From Ralstonia sp. RRA (GTDB lineage Bacteria > Pseudomonadota > Gammaproteobacteria > Burkholderiales > Burkholderiaceae), in the NCBI RefSeq assembly GCF_037023145.1, contig NZ_CP146092.1:744001-808000 (forward strand): a stretch of DNA of 64,000 nucleotides, given 5' to 3'. Positions 45,191-54,315 of this stretch are shown here, piece after piece. Position 1 is the first letter of the stretch; each line of letters opens with the position of its first letter. The position numbers and the translations under genes are program-made. The notes beneath the pieces were generated by a model that ran no database searches, was not told where the DNA came from, and was given only the letters and a program-made list of their open reading frames with translations.

Positions 45191-47497
45191 TTATTGCGCG
45201 TAAGCCGGCTCGGCAGCGTCCACACGCTCGCCGTCGCTCGTCATGTCGGTGTCTGCGTCGACATTGCGGGCCTGTGCCTGATAGAGCTTGTAGTACGCCC
45301 CTTCGCGCGCCAGCAGTTCATCGTGGTTGCCCACCTCGACGATCTGGCCGCGGTCCATGACGACCAGGCGATCCGCCTTGCGCAGGGTCGACAAGCGGTG
45401 CGCGATGGCAATGGTCGTCCGGCCCTGCACGAGGTTGTCGAGCGCCTTCTGGATTTCCTTCTCGGTGGTCGTATCCACGGACGATGTGGCCTCGTCCATG
45501 ATCAGGATGCGCGGGTTGATGAGCAGCGCGCGCGCAATCGAAATGCGCTGGCGCTCACCGCCCGACAGCGCCTGGCCTCGTTCACCGACCAGCGAATCGT
45601 AGCCGTGCGGCAGACGCAGGATGAACTCGTGTGCGTGCGCGGCACGTGCAGCGGCAACGATCTCGTCGCGCGTGGCGTCGGGTTTGCCGTAGGCGATGTT
45701 GTCGGCGATCGTGCCGAAGAACAGGAACGGCTCCTGCAGCACCAGGCCGATGTTGCGGCGGAATTCCGAGATGGGCAGCGAGCGGATGTCGACGCCATCC
45801 AAGCGGATCGCCCCTTCCGACACATCGTAGAAGCGGCAGATGAGGTTCACGAGCGTGCTCTTGCCCGAGCCGCTATGCCCCACCAGGCCGATCATCTCGC
45901 CCGGCTGGATCGACAGGTTCAGGCCGCGGATCACCGCCCGGTTGCCGTAGCGGAAGCCCAGGTCGCGCAGTTCGATCGCGCCATCAACCTTGTCGAGGTG
46001 CATGGGCTTGGTCGGCTCCGGCACGCTCGACACGTGGTCGAGGATGTCGAAGATCCGCTTGGCGCCGGCCGCCGCCTTCTGCGTGACGGACACGATGCGG
46101 CTCATTGAATCCAGACGCGTGTAGAAGCGGCTGATATACGTCAGGAACGCCACGAGCACGCCCACGCTGATGGCGTCGTGACTGATCTGCCAGATCCCGA
46201 AGATCCAGACCACCAGCAGGCCCACCTCTGTGAGCAGCGTCACGGTGGGCGTGAACAGCGACCACACTGCGTTGACCCGGTCGTTGATCGCCAGGTTGTG
46301 CTTGTTGGCTTCGGCGAAGCGCGTGACTTCGCGCTTTTCTTGCGCGAAGGCCTTGACCACGCGGATGCCCGGGATCGTGTCGGCCAGCACGTTGGTGATT
46401 TCCGACCAGATCCGGTCGATCTTCTCGAAACCGTGGCGCAGGCGGTCGCGCACCAGGTGGATCATCCACGCAATAAAGGGCAGCGGCACCAGGGTGACGA
46501 GCGCCAGCCACGGGTTGATGGAGATGAGGATCACCGCCGTCATCGCGATCATCAGCACGTCGGTAGCGAAGTCGAGCAGGTGCAGCGACAGGAACACGCT
46601 GATCCGGTCGCTTTCCGAACCGATGCGGGCCATCAGGTCACCCGTGCGCTTGCCGCCGAAGTATTCGAGCGATAGCTTGAGCAGGTGCTCGTAGGTGGTG
46701 GTGCGCAGGTCCGCGCTGATGCGCTCGGACACGCGCGCCAGCAGGTAGGTGCGCGCCCAGCCCAGCGACCACGCCACCAGCGCAGCGCCAAAGAGGCCGG
46801 ACAGGTAGAGGGTGACCAGGCTGTAGTCGATCGGCGTGCCGTTCTGATACGGGATCAGCACCTTGTCCATCAAGGGCATCGTCAGGTACGGCGGCACCAG
46901 GGTGGCGGCCGTGCCGAGCAGCAGCAGGGCGAAACCGGTCAGCAATTGCCAGCGATACGGCCGAGCAAAGCGCCACAGGCGCAGCAGCGCCCAGGTGGAA
47001 GGGGGCTGTTCCAGTTCGCGGCTGCACTGGGGGCAGGTGTCTTCACCGGGCGGAAGCGGCGCCTTGCAGGTCGGGCAGACGTCTGAGTCGGCTGGTGCGG
47101 GCTCCGCGCCTGTCGTGAGTGCGTTACGGCGCGCGTCGAACACATCGGTCAGCCGCAGGGCGTCGGCGTTGTGGCCCAGCGTGTACCGCCAGCTCGCCAG
47201 GCGGCGCTGGCCGTCGGACAGCTCCAGCGTGCCCACGCCGGCGTGGTCGGTGTGCGAGAGCGTCATGCCGGGCGCGATGTCCCAGCTTTGCAAGTCCTTT
47301 CCGCCGGGTGCCCGCCCGATCAGGCGGCGGTGCGTAACAACCAGCCACCCTTGGGTAAAATGCAACCTTGCGTCCAAATCCAGCTGCAGTCCGGCCAGGA
47401 CGGTTTCCTCTGGAGCGAGGCTTGAGCCGAGCTCGACACTCCAGGGGTCCTGAGCGCGGGCAAGGTTGGGGGCGGATGTTGGGGAGGACTGGGTCAT
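45191..47497 (-). CDS. ABC transporter (exporter type) of the cyanophycin locus
   Basis: 768 residues from ATG 47497; the frame extends 63 codons further without a credible start. The N-terminal ~150 residues are an extra soluble region (LHFTQGWLVVTHRRLIGR), followed by a zinc-ribbon-like pair CPTCKAPLPPGEDTCPQC near 150. Then six membrane helices of the type I exporter fold and a nucleotide-binding domain with Walker A GHSGSGKST, signature LSGGERQ and Walker B ILIMDEATSSVD. A half-transporter that should dimerise. Substrate unknown. Divergent from the two cyanophycin synthetase genes and followed by DUF1854. Confidence 0.9.
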   Translation of the reverse strand: MTQSSPTSAPNLARAQDPWSVELGSSLAPEETVLAGLQLDLDARLHFTQGWLVVTHRRLIGRAPGGKDLQSWDIAPGMTLSHTDHAGVGTLELSDGQRRLASWRYTLGHNADALRLTDVFDARRNALTTGAEPAPADSDVCPTCKAPLPPGEDTCPQCSRELEQPPSTWALLRLWRFARPYRWQLLTGFALLLLGTAATLVPPYLTMPLMDKVLIPYQNGTPIDYSLVTLYLSGLFGAALVAWSLGWARTYLLARVSERISADLRTTTYEHLLKLSLEYFGGKRTGDLMARIGSESDRISVFLSLHLLDFATDVLMIAMTAVILISINPWLALVTLVPLPFIAWMIHLVRDRLRHGFEKIDRIWSEITNVLADTIPGIRVVKAFAQEKREVTRFAEANKHNLAINDRVNAVWSLFTPTVTLLTEVGLLVVWIFGIWQISHDAISVGVLVAFLTYISRFYTRLDSMSRIVSVTQKAAAGAKRIFDILDHVSSVPEPTKPMHLDKVDGAIELRDLGFRYGNRAVIRGLNLSIQPGEMIGLVGHSGSGKSTLVNLICRFYDVSEGAIRLDGVDIRSLPISEFRRNIGLVLQEPFLFFGTIADNIAYGKPDATRDEIVAAARAAHAHEFILRLPHGYDSLVGERGQALSGGERQRISIARALLINPRILIMDEATSSVDTTTEKEIQKALDNLVQGRTTIAIAHRLSTLRKADRLVVMDRGQIVEVGNHDELLAREGAYYKLYQAQARNVDADTDMTSDGERVDAAEPAYAQ

Positions 47498-47655
47498 GAG
47501 CGGCGCAAAGAATTCAAAAAGCGCGTCCCAATGGCCCAAAAAACAGCCCAAAACGGGTAAAGGACGAACATAAATCGGAGCAATGGTGCAGCCATCGCGC
47601 GCGTTGAGCGCCCAGTGGCCCGCAAATTTTGCTCGCAAGTATACATAGGGGAGCG

Positions 47656-47696
47656 AGCCAGGAAATTGGTGCGATGCACAACGCACTCCTGGCTCA
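47656..47696 (+). other. two-step stem-loop upstream of the first cyanophycin synthetase gene
   Basis: Outer stem GAGCCAGGA / TCCTGGCTC (9 bp, perfect) and inner stem GTGCG / CGCAC (5 bp) in the 289-bp divergent region, about 90 bases before the start codon. No T-run follows. A possible regulatory leader structure. A further inverted pair, CGTTA-N8-TAACG, lies at 47723-47740. Confidence 0.45.
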
Positions 47697-47786
47697 AGCG
47701 GTCAACGCCGAAGCCGTTGTAACGTTATTGAAAGGTAACGCTTCATTTTCTCGGGCATTTCGCCCACTGCTTTCCAAGCTAATTCG

Positions 47787-50447
47787 ATGAAGAAGAAGGA
47801 CATTGAGATTCTCGATGTCATGTCGCTGCGCGGCCCGAATATGTGGACATATCGGCCAGTGCTGGAGGCATGGGTCGACATTGGTGAACTGGAGGATTTC
47901 CCCTCCAACACGATTCCGGGGTTCTATGAGCGCCTGTCGACGTGGCTGCCAACGCTGATCGAGCACCGCTGCAGCCCCGGCGTGCGCGGCGGCTTCCTGA
48001 TGCGCCTGAAGGAAGGCACCTGGCCGGGTCACATCCTGGAGCACGTCACGCTTGAGCTGCAGAACCTGGCCGGCATGCCGGGCGGCTTCGGCAAGGCACG
48101 CGAGACCCCGATCCGCGGCGTCTACAAGGTGATCGTGCGTGCCTGGCACGAAGACGTGACCCGCGCAGCACTGTTTGCGGCGCGGGACCTCGTCATGGCC
48201 GCCATTGAAGATCGCCCGTTCGACGTGGATGCGGCGGTCGAAACGCTGCGCGATATGGTGGATGACCAATGCCTTGGTCCGAGCACGGCCTGCATTGTGG
48301 ATGCCGCTGACGACCGGGGCATCCCGTCCATTCGCCTGTCGGATGGCAACCTCGTGCAACTGGGCTACGGCGCACGCCAGCGCCGCATCTGGACGGCCGA
48401 GACGGACCGCACCAGCGCCATTGCCGAATCGATCTCGCGCGACAAGGACCTTACGAAAAGCTTATTGCAATCGTGCGGCGTGCCCGTGCCGGAAGGCCGC
48501 ATGGTCGACAGCGCCGAAGACGCCTGGGACGCCGCTGAAGACATCGGCGTGCCGGTGGTGGTCAAGCCATACGACGGCAACCACGGCCGCGGCGTGTTCA
48601 CCAACCTGATGACGCGCGAAGAGGTGGAAACCGCCTACGCGGTGGCCATCGAAGAGGGCAACGGCGTGATCGTCGAGCGCTTCGTCTCCGGCAACGAACA
48701 CCGCCTGCTGGTGGTGGGCGGCCGTGTGGCGGCGGCGGCCATGGGCGAGACCGCATCGGTCGTGGGCGATGGCACCTCCACCATTGAGGAACTGATCGAA
48801 TCGCAGATCAACGCCGACCCGCGCCGTGGCCCGACCGAAGAGCACCCGCTGAACCCCGTGCGCCTGGACTCCGCCGCGCGCCTGGAACTCAAGCGCCAGG
48901 GCTATGCCGATGGCACCGCCGTGCCGCCCGCAGGCCGCACCGTGCTGATCCAGCGCAACGGCAACGTCGCGTTTGATGTGACCGATCGCGTGCACCCGAG
49001 CGTGGCGGCCCATGTGTCGCTGGCGGCACGGGTGGTTGGGCTGGACATTGCCGGCGTGGATCTGGTGGCCGAAGACATCTCGCGCCCGCTGGATGAACAG
49101 CGCGGCGCCGTTGTTGAAGTGAATGCCGGGCCGGGTTTGCTGATGCATATCCGCCCCGCCCAGGGTGAACCGCGCCCGGTGGGCCGTGCGATTGTCGATC
49201 ACCTGTTCTCCGGCAAGGACGGCGTGCAGGACGACGGCCGCATTCCCATCGTGGGCATCACGGGCACCAACGGCAAAACTGTCGTCGCCAAGCTGGTTGC
49301 GCAATTGCTGCAGCTGTCGGGCAAGCACACGGGCCTGGGTTGCAGCGACGGCCTGTACCTGGACCACCGCCAAGTGGAAGGTACAGCCCGCAGCGATCGC
49401 GCTGCCTGGGATGCCTGCCATCGCATCCTGATGAACCGTGCGGTGGAAGCCGCCGTGTTCGAAAGCGACAGCGGCATGATCCTGTCGCAAGGGCTGCCGT
49501 ATGACCGCTGCCAGGTGGGCGTGGTCACCAACTTCGACAAGCCCGATCACCTGGGCGACTTCTATGTCGAAGACGAAGACCGCATGTACAGCGTCCTGCG
49601 TACGCAGATTGACGTGGTGCTGAAGACCGGCGTGGGCGTGCTCAATGCCGCCGATGCGCGCTTGGTCGAGATGGCCGAGCTGTGCGACGGCGAGGTGATC
49701 TTCTTCGCTCTGTCCGGCGACCTGCCGGCCATCGCCGCGCACCGCGCCGAGGGCAAACGGGCCGTGTTCGTGCGCGATGGCAAGGTTGTGCTCGCCACCG
49801 GTCAGACCGAGGTGGCATTGGCCGATGTGTCGGCCATTCCGCTCGCTTACGCGGGCCGGGTGCCGTTCCAAGTCGAGAACGTGCTGGCCGCCGTGGCCAC
49901 CGGCTGGGCGCTGGGCATCTCGCATGAGCTGATCCGCGCCGGCATCGTCACGTTTGACGTTGGCCAGGTGGATGTACCGGGGCGCTTTACGCTGTTCCAG
50001 CACAACGGCGCCACCATTGTGGTGGATGACGCGCACAACGCGTCGGCGCTGCAAGCCCTGGCCGGCGCGCTGGACAACTTCCCGGCCGAACGCAGGACAC
50101 TGGTGTTTGGCGCTGGCCTGCAACGTCGCGACGAAGACCTCGTGGCACAAGGCAAGGTGATCGGCCAAACGTTCGACCGCGTGCTGCTGTGCGAAGACGC
50201 AAGCGTTAAGCGCGCTGATGCCCAGTTCGAGCCCCAGGCGCGTGCGCTGCTCAAGCAAGGACTGCAGCAAGGAGGCCGCGTGGCCGAGGTCGTCGTCGAC
50301 GGGGGCAAACGCCAGGATGCCGTGGAAGCGGCACTGTCGCAGCTCGCGCCTGGCGACCTGCTGGTCTTGCAATGCGACGAATGCGCGATTGATGCCACCG
50401 TCGAGCAAGTCCACCAGTGGATGGGCCGCACGGAACACCGGGCCTGA
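47787..50447 (+). CDS. cphA': cyanophycin synthetase-like protein CphA' (intact N site, degenerate Mur domain)
   Basis: 886 residues. Three CphA domains: N (1-160), ATP-grasp G (about 165-480) and Mur-ligase-like M (about 485-880). The N domain keeps GHILEHVTLELQNLAG, with HxxEH at His82-Glu85-His86, the place of the cryptic metallopeptidase-like site of CphA1. The G domain has KPYDGNHGRGV; VEVNAGPGLLMH has Leu where CphA usually has Arg. The M domain is divergent: GTNGKTV, ESDSGM instead of the usual xARGG, and DDAHNAS instead of DYxHNP. It probably adds Asp to the backbone but may not ligate Arg itself. Confidence 0.9.
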   Translation: MKKKDIEILDVMSLRGPNMWTYRPVLEAWVDIGELEDFPSNTIPGFYERLSTWLPTLIEHRCSPGVRGGFLMRLKEGTWPGHILEHVTLELQNLAGMPGGFGKARETPIRGVYKVIVRAWHEDVTRAALFAARDLVMAAIEDRPFDVDAAVETLRDMVDDQCLGPSTACIVDAADDRGIPSIRLSDGNLVQLGYGARQRRIWTAETDRTSAIAESISRDKDLTKSLLQSCGVPVPEGRMVDSAEDAWDAAEDIGVPVVVKPYDGNHGRGVFTNLMTREEVETAYAVAIEEGNGVIVERFVSGNEHRLLVVGGRVAAAAMGETASVVGDGTSTIEELIESQINADPRRGPTEEHPLNPVRLDSAARLELKRQGYADGTAVPPAGRTVLIQRNGNVAFDVTDRVHPSVAAHVSLAARVVGLDIAGVDLVAEDISRPLDEQRGAVVEVNAGPGLLMHIRPAQGEPRPVGRAIVDHLFSGKDGVQDDGRIPIVGITGTNGKTVVAKLVAQLLQLSGKHTGLGCSDGLYLDHRQVEGTARSDRAAWDACHRILMNRAVEAAVFESDSGMILSQGLPYDRCQVGVVTNFDKPDHLGDFYVEDEDRMYSVLRTQIDVVLKTGVGVLNAADARLVEMAELCDGEVIFFALSGDLPAIAAHRAEGKRAVFVRDGKVVLATGQTEVALADVSAIPLAYAGRVPFQVENVLAAVATGWALGISHELIRAGIVTFDVGQVDVPGRFTLFQHNGATIVVDDAHNASALQALAGALDNFPAERRTLVFGAGLQRRDEDLVAQGKVIGQTFDRVLLCEDASVKRADAQFEPQARALLKQGLQQGGRVAEVVVDGGKRQDAVEAALSQLAPGDLLVLQCDECAIDATVEQVHQWMGRTEHRA

Positions 50448-50484
50448 CCAAAAGCAGCCCACAGCACAACGGAAAGCCGACTGT

Positions 50485-53052
50485 ATGGAAGTTTCTCGTA
50501 TCCGGGCCCTGCGCGGCCCGAATCTCTGGTGTCGTCACACGGCCATCGAAGCCATCGTGGCCTGCTCGGACCAATCGCTCCTGTTGACCGAGCTGCCCGG
50601 CTTTGAAGACCGCCTGCGGGCGCGTTTTCCGGCCATCGGCCCGCTGCGGCCGGATGACGAAGCCGATGCGCCGTCGATGGCGCACGCGCTGGAAGCCGCT
50701 GCGCTGGGCCTGCAGGCCGCTGCGGGCTGCCCGGTTACCTTCAGCCACACCGAGCCGACGCTCGAACCCGGTACATACCAGGTCGTTGTCGAATACAGCG
50801 AAGAGGACGTGGGTCGACTGGCGTTCGAGCTGGCCGGCCAACTCTGCCTGGCCGCGCGCGACGACCAGCCGTTCGATCTGGACGACGCGCTGTATCGCTT
50901 GCGTGATCTGGACGAGGACGTGCGCCTGGGCCCGAGCACCGGCTCCATCGTCGACGCTGCCGTGGCGCGTGGTATCCCGTACAGGCGCCTCACGCAGGGC
51001 TCGATGGTGCAGTTCGGCTGGGGCAGCAAGCAGCGCCGCATCCAGGCGGCCGAGACCGACATGACCAGCGCCGTGGCGGAATCCATCGCGCAGGACAAGG
51101 ACCTGACCAAGACCCTGTTGCACGCGGCTGGTGTGCCGGTGCCGCTGGGCCGTTCGGTGCGCAGCGCCGAAGAGGCATGGGAAGCCGCGCAGGAAATCAA
51201 CGGCCCGGTCGTGGTCAAGCCGCGCGACGGCAACCAGGGCAAGGGCGTGGCGGTGCGCATCCGCACGCAGGAAGAAGTGAAGACGGCCTACGAAGTGGCG
51301 GCCGACATCTCGTCGGACGTGATCGTCGAGCGCTACATCCCCGGCCACGATTTCCGTCTGCTCGTGGTGGGCAAGCACTTGGTGGCGGCCGCGCGCCGCG
51401 ACCCGCCGCAAGTCATTGGCGACGGCAAGCACACGGTGCGCGAGCTGGTTGAAGAAGTGAACCGCGACCCGCGCCGTGGCGAAGGGCATGCCACGTCGCT
51501 CACGAAAATCCGCTTTGACGACATCGCACTCGCCACGCTCGCCAAGCAGGGCCTGAGCGCCGACGCTGTGCCGCCGAAGGGCACGCGTGTGGTGCTGCGT
51601 AACAACGCCAATCTTTCCACGGGTGGTGCAGCAACCGATGTGACCGACGACGTCCACCCGGCCATCGCGGCGCGTGCCGTGGCGGCTGCGCAGATGGTCG
51701 GGCTCGATATCTGCGGTGTGGATGCCGTTTGCGAAACGATGCTCAAGCCGTTTGAAGACCAGGCTGGCGGCATTGTGGAAGTCAATGCCGCGCCGGGTTT
51801 GCGCATGCACCTGCAGCCGTCGTACGGCAAGGGGCGCGCGGTGGGCGAGGCCATCATCTCCACGATGTTTGCCGATGGCGACGATGGTCGCATCCCCCTG
51901 GTGGCAGTCTCCGGCACCAACGGCAAGACGACGACCGTGCGCCTGATCACCCACCTGTTGGCCTCTAGCGGCCTGCGCATGGGCATGACCGGCACCGATG
52001 GCGTGTACATCCAGGGCCAGCGCATCGACACCGGTGATTGCAGCGGCCCGCGCAGCGCCCGCAACGTGCTGCTGCACCCCGACGTGGATGCCGCCGTGTT
52101 CGAAACCGCGCGCGGCGGCCTGTTGCGCGAAGGCCTGGCCTTCGACCGCTGCGATGTCGCCGTGGTGACCAACGTGGGCGAAGGCGACCACCTGGGCCTG
52201 AACTACATCAGCACCGTCGAGGACCTGGCTGTGCTCAAGAGCGTGATCGTGCAGAACGTGGCGCCGCACGGCATGGCTGTGCTCAACGCCGCCGACCCGA
52301 TGGTCGCGCGCATGGCCGATGCCTGCCCAGGTTCGATCACGTTCTTTGCGCAGGACGTTGGCCTGCCGACCATGGCACTGCATCGTGCGCAGGGCAAGCG
52401 CGTGGTGTTTGTCGATGGCGCAGAGATTGTGGCCACCGAAGGCGCCAACGAAACGCGCATCGCACTGGCCGACATTCCGCTCACGCGCAACGGCACGATC
52501 GGCTTCCAGGTTGAGAACGCCATGTCGTCGATTGCAGCCGCTTGGGCGCTTGGCATCGAGTGGGCGGTCATCCGCCGCGGGCTGGCCACGTTTGTGAACG
52601 ACGCCGCTACCGCGCCGGGCCGCTTCAACCTGTTCGACTACAAGGGCGCCACGCTCATCGCCGATTACGGCCACAACCCCGATGCGATCCAAGCGTTGTG
52701 CAACGCCGTGGCCACCATGCCGGCGCAGCGCCGCTCGGTGGTGATCAGCGGGGCGGGTGACCGTCGCGATGAGGACATCCGGAAGCAGACGCAGATTCTT
52801 GGTGGCGTGTTTGATGATGTGCTGCTGTATGAGGATCAGTGTCAGCGTGGGCGTGAGGATGGTGAGGTGCTGGCGCTGCTGCGTGAGGGGTTGCAGGGTG
52901 CTGAGCGCACCAGTCGCATTGATGAGATTCGCGGGGAGTTTCTTGCTATCGATACCGCGCTTGGTCGCTTACAGCCTGGTGATCTCTGTCTGATTCTGAT
53001 CGATCAGGTGGAGGAGGCGCTGGAGCATATTGCTAAGCGCGTTGCTGAGTAA
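50485..53052 (+). CDS. cphA: cyanophycin synthetase CphA (canonical Mur domain, lost N site)
   Basis: 855 residues from ATG 50485, 37 bp after the first gene. Same N-G-M layout. The M domain has the canonical signatures GTNGKTTTVR (P-loop, about 477), SGPRSARNVL, ETARGGLLREGLAFDRC and DYGHNPDA, and the G domain has KPRDGNQGKGV and VEVNAAPGLRMH. The N domain is altered: where CphA1 has HxxEH this protein has AHALEAAALGLQ, so the second His is lost (Ala71). It should polymerise Asp and Arg into cyanophycin. Likely co-transcribed with the first gene and followed by a terminator. No cyanophycinase gene lies in the window. Confidence 0.93.
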   Translation: MEVSRIRALRGPNLWCRHTAIEAIVACSDQSLLLTELPGFEDRLRARFPAIGPLRPDDEADAPSMAHALEAAALGLQAAAGCPVTFSHTEPTLEPGTYQVVVEYSEEDVGRLAFELAGQLCLAARDDQPFDLDDALYRLRDLDEDVRLGPSTGSIVDAAVARGIPYRRLTQGSMVQFGWGSKQRRIQAAETDMTSAVAESIAQDKDLTKTLLHAAGVPVPLGRSVRSAEEAWEAAQEINGPVVVKPRDGNQGKGVAVRIRTQEEVKTAYEVAADISSDVIVERYIPGHDFRLLVVGKHLVAAARRDPPQVIGDGKHTVRELVEEVNRDPRRGEGHATSLTKIRFDDIALATLAKQGLSADAVPPKGTRVVLRNNANLSTGGAATDVTDDVHPAIAARAVAAAQMVGLDICGVDAVCETMLKPFEDQAGGIVEVNAAPGLRMHLQPSYGKGRAVGEAIISTMFADGDDGRIPLVAVSGTNGKTTTVRLITHLLASSGLRMGMTGTDGVYIQGQRIDTGDCSGPRSARNVLLHPDVDAAVFETARGGLLREGLAFDRCDVAVVTNVGEGDHLGLNYISTVEDLAVLKSVIVQNVAPHGMAVLNAADPMVARMADACPGSITFFAQDVGLPTMALHRAQGKRVVFVDGAEIVATEGANETRIALADIPLTRNGTIGFQVENAMSSIAAAWALGIEWAVIRRGLATFVNDAATAPGRFNLFDYKGATLIADYGHNPDAIQALCNAVATMPAQRRSVVISGAGDRRDEDIRKQTQILGGVFDDVLLYEDQCQRGREDGEVLALLREGLQGAERTSRIDEIRGEFLAIDTALGRLQPGDLCLILIDQVEEALEHIAKRVAE

Positions 53053-53057
53053 ATCAG

Positions 53058-53094
53058 AGCCCCGGTTGAGTGATCGCCGGGGTTTTGTTTTTGT
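53058..53094 (+). terminator. terminator of the cphA operon
   Basis: Stem AGCCCCGG / CCGGGGTT with an 11-base loop, followed by TTTTGTTTTT, starting six bases after the cphA stop. Confidence 0.85.
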
Positions 53095-53640
53095 GGTTCA
53101 TCTCTGTTTCGTACCCTGCCGGGCACGACCTACTTTTCTTTGTCTTGCCAAAGAAAAGTAGGCAAAAGAAAGGCGCGCCCGAGATGGCGACCCCCTCCTT
53201 GAATTTTCGTAACCGAGCGGAGACGGGAAAAACTCGCTGCGCTCAGACAGTTTCCCGTCTTTCTTCCGCTCGCTTACAAAAATTCAAGGCGCCATCAAGG
53301 GCAGGAACGTCAAAAGCCAAACCGACGGGGCATCGGTGCGAGCGCCGAAGCGAAGGGCTGTAGGACGCATAGCAACAGGCTCGCGTGCGAGACGAAGTGG
53401 CGCACTGGCAATCGATGGTGTGCTTTACCCCTGCCCTAGATGGCGCCTTGAATTTCTGTTGCAGGGAGGAAAAAGAGGGGAGGCTGTTTGAGCGCAGCGA
53501 GTTTGCCTCATCTCCCTCCCTGCGACATAAATTCAAGGAATCTTTCGCCATCTCGGGCGCGCCTTTCTTTGCTTACTTTCTTTGGCAAGACAAAGAAAGT
53601 GAGTCAGCCCCGGCAGGGGATGAAACAAGGGATGCACCAA
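53095..53640. repeat. ~545-bp symmetric composite inverted-repeat element
   Basis: Fills the gap between cphA and the flavin reductase gene. All nested arms share one centre, 53367.5. They are: a 25-bp perfect arm (53165-53189 / 53546-53570), a 16-bp arm with one mismatch (53290-53305 / 53430-53445), and two hairpin units bounded by CCTTGAATTT / AAATTCAAGG (53197-53289 and 53446-53538), each with a gagcgcagcgag-type core. Outer arms include the local palindromes CTTTCTTTG / CAAAGAAAG and the ends near 53107 and 53639. No convincing reading frame lies inside; the central ~124 bp are not symmetric. Possibly a non-autonomous mobile or structural element. Confidence 0.85.
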
Positions 53641-53733
53641 CACCCTAAAAACCAAAAGAAGGCCACCCCTGCCACCAGCGCATCCAATACCGTTGGCCTA
53701 TGATGACGCCTCCCCCAGCCTCACCTAGCCATC

Positions 53734-54315
53734 ATGTCCAATCCCATCCAGCTAGCTCCGGTAGAGCTGGCAAAGTCCTATCGCCTCCTGAACCACGGCC
53801 CGACCACACTGGTCACGAGCGCCCACAACGGCGTCCGCAACATCATGGCCGCCGCTTGGGCGATGCCGCTCGACTTCGACCCACCGAAGGTGCTGCTGGT
53901 GGTCGACAGCCGCACGCTCACGCGCGAACTGATCGAAGCCTCCGGCGTCTTCGCACTCAACATCCCCACCCGCGCCATTGCCGAGACCACGCTGACGGTC
54001 GGCACACTCTCCGGCCGCGACGGCGACAAGTTCGAAGCACTCGGCCTCACCAGCGTACCGGCCCGCACCATCGACGTGCCGCTGGTGGCCGGTTGCGCAG
54101 CGTGGCTTGAGTGCCGCGTCATTCCCGAGCCACACAACGAGAAGCGCTACGACCTCTTCATCGCAGAAGTGACCGCCGCGTGGGCGGACCCCGCGCTGTT
54201 CAGCAACGGCCGCTGGCACTTCACCGATGCCGGCAGCAAAACCGTGCACTACCTCGCAGGTGGTGCCTTCTTTGAAACGGGCGACGCATTCAACGTGGAA
54301 GCCAAACAGCCATGA
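53734..54315 (+). CDS. flavin reductase family protein
   Basis: 193 residues of the FMN-binding split-barrel flavin reductase-like family (Flavin_Reduct): SYRLLNHGPTTLVTSAHNGV, NIMAAAWAMPLDFDPPKVLL, and FALNIPTRAIAE near 75. These proteins reduce or bind flavin in the cytoplasm, often as partner of an unrelated oxygenase; no partner lies next to it. Overlaps the following GNAT gene by 4 bp (ATGA). Confidence 0.9.
   Translation: MSNPIQLAPVELAKSYRLLNHGPTTLVTSAHNGVRNIMAAAWAMPLDFDPPKVLLVVDSRTLTRELIEASGVFALNIPTRAIAETTLTVGTLSGRDGDKFEALGLTSVPARTIDVPLVAGCAAWLECRVIPEPHNEKRYDLFIAEVTAAWADPALFSNGRWHFTDAGSKTVHYLAGGAFFETGDAFNVEAKQP

Noticed and set aside
48462..50462. 666-codon open frame on the minus strand opposite cphA'
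   Set aside because: Composition (His/Gln/Arg-rich, no domain) is that of an antisense shadow of a high-GC gene; cphA' on the other strand has full domain support.
50251..52692. 813-codon open frame on the minus strand opposite cphA
   Set aside because: Same shadow effect; no family resemblance and the sense strand codes a clear cyanophycin synthetase.
53165..53570. CRISPR array
   Set aside because: The repeats are inverted and symmetric around one centre, not regularly spaced direct repeats, and no cas genes are present.
53070..53640. Short open frames within the palindromic element
   Set aside because: They follow the repeat symmetry, differ in every frame and lack ribosome sites; treated as chance openings in a repeat.
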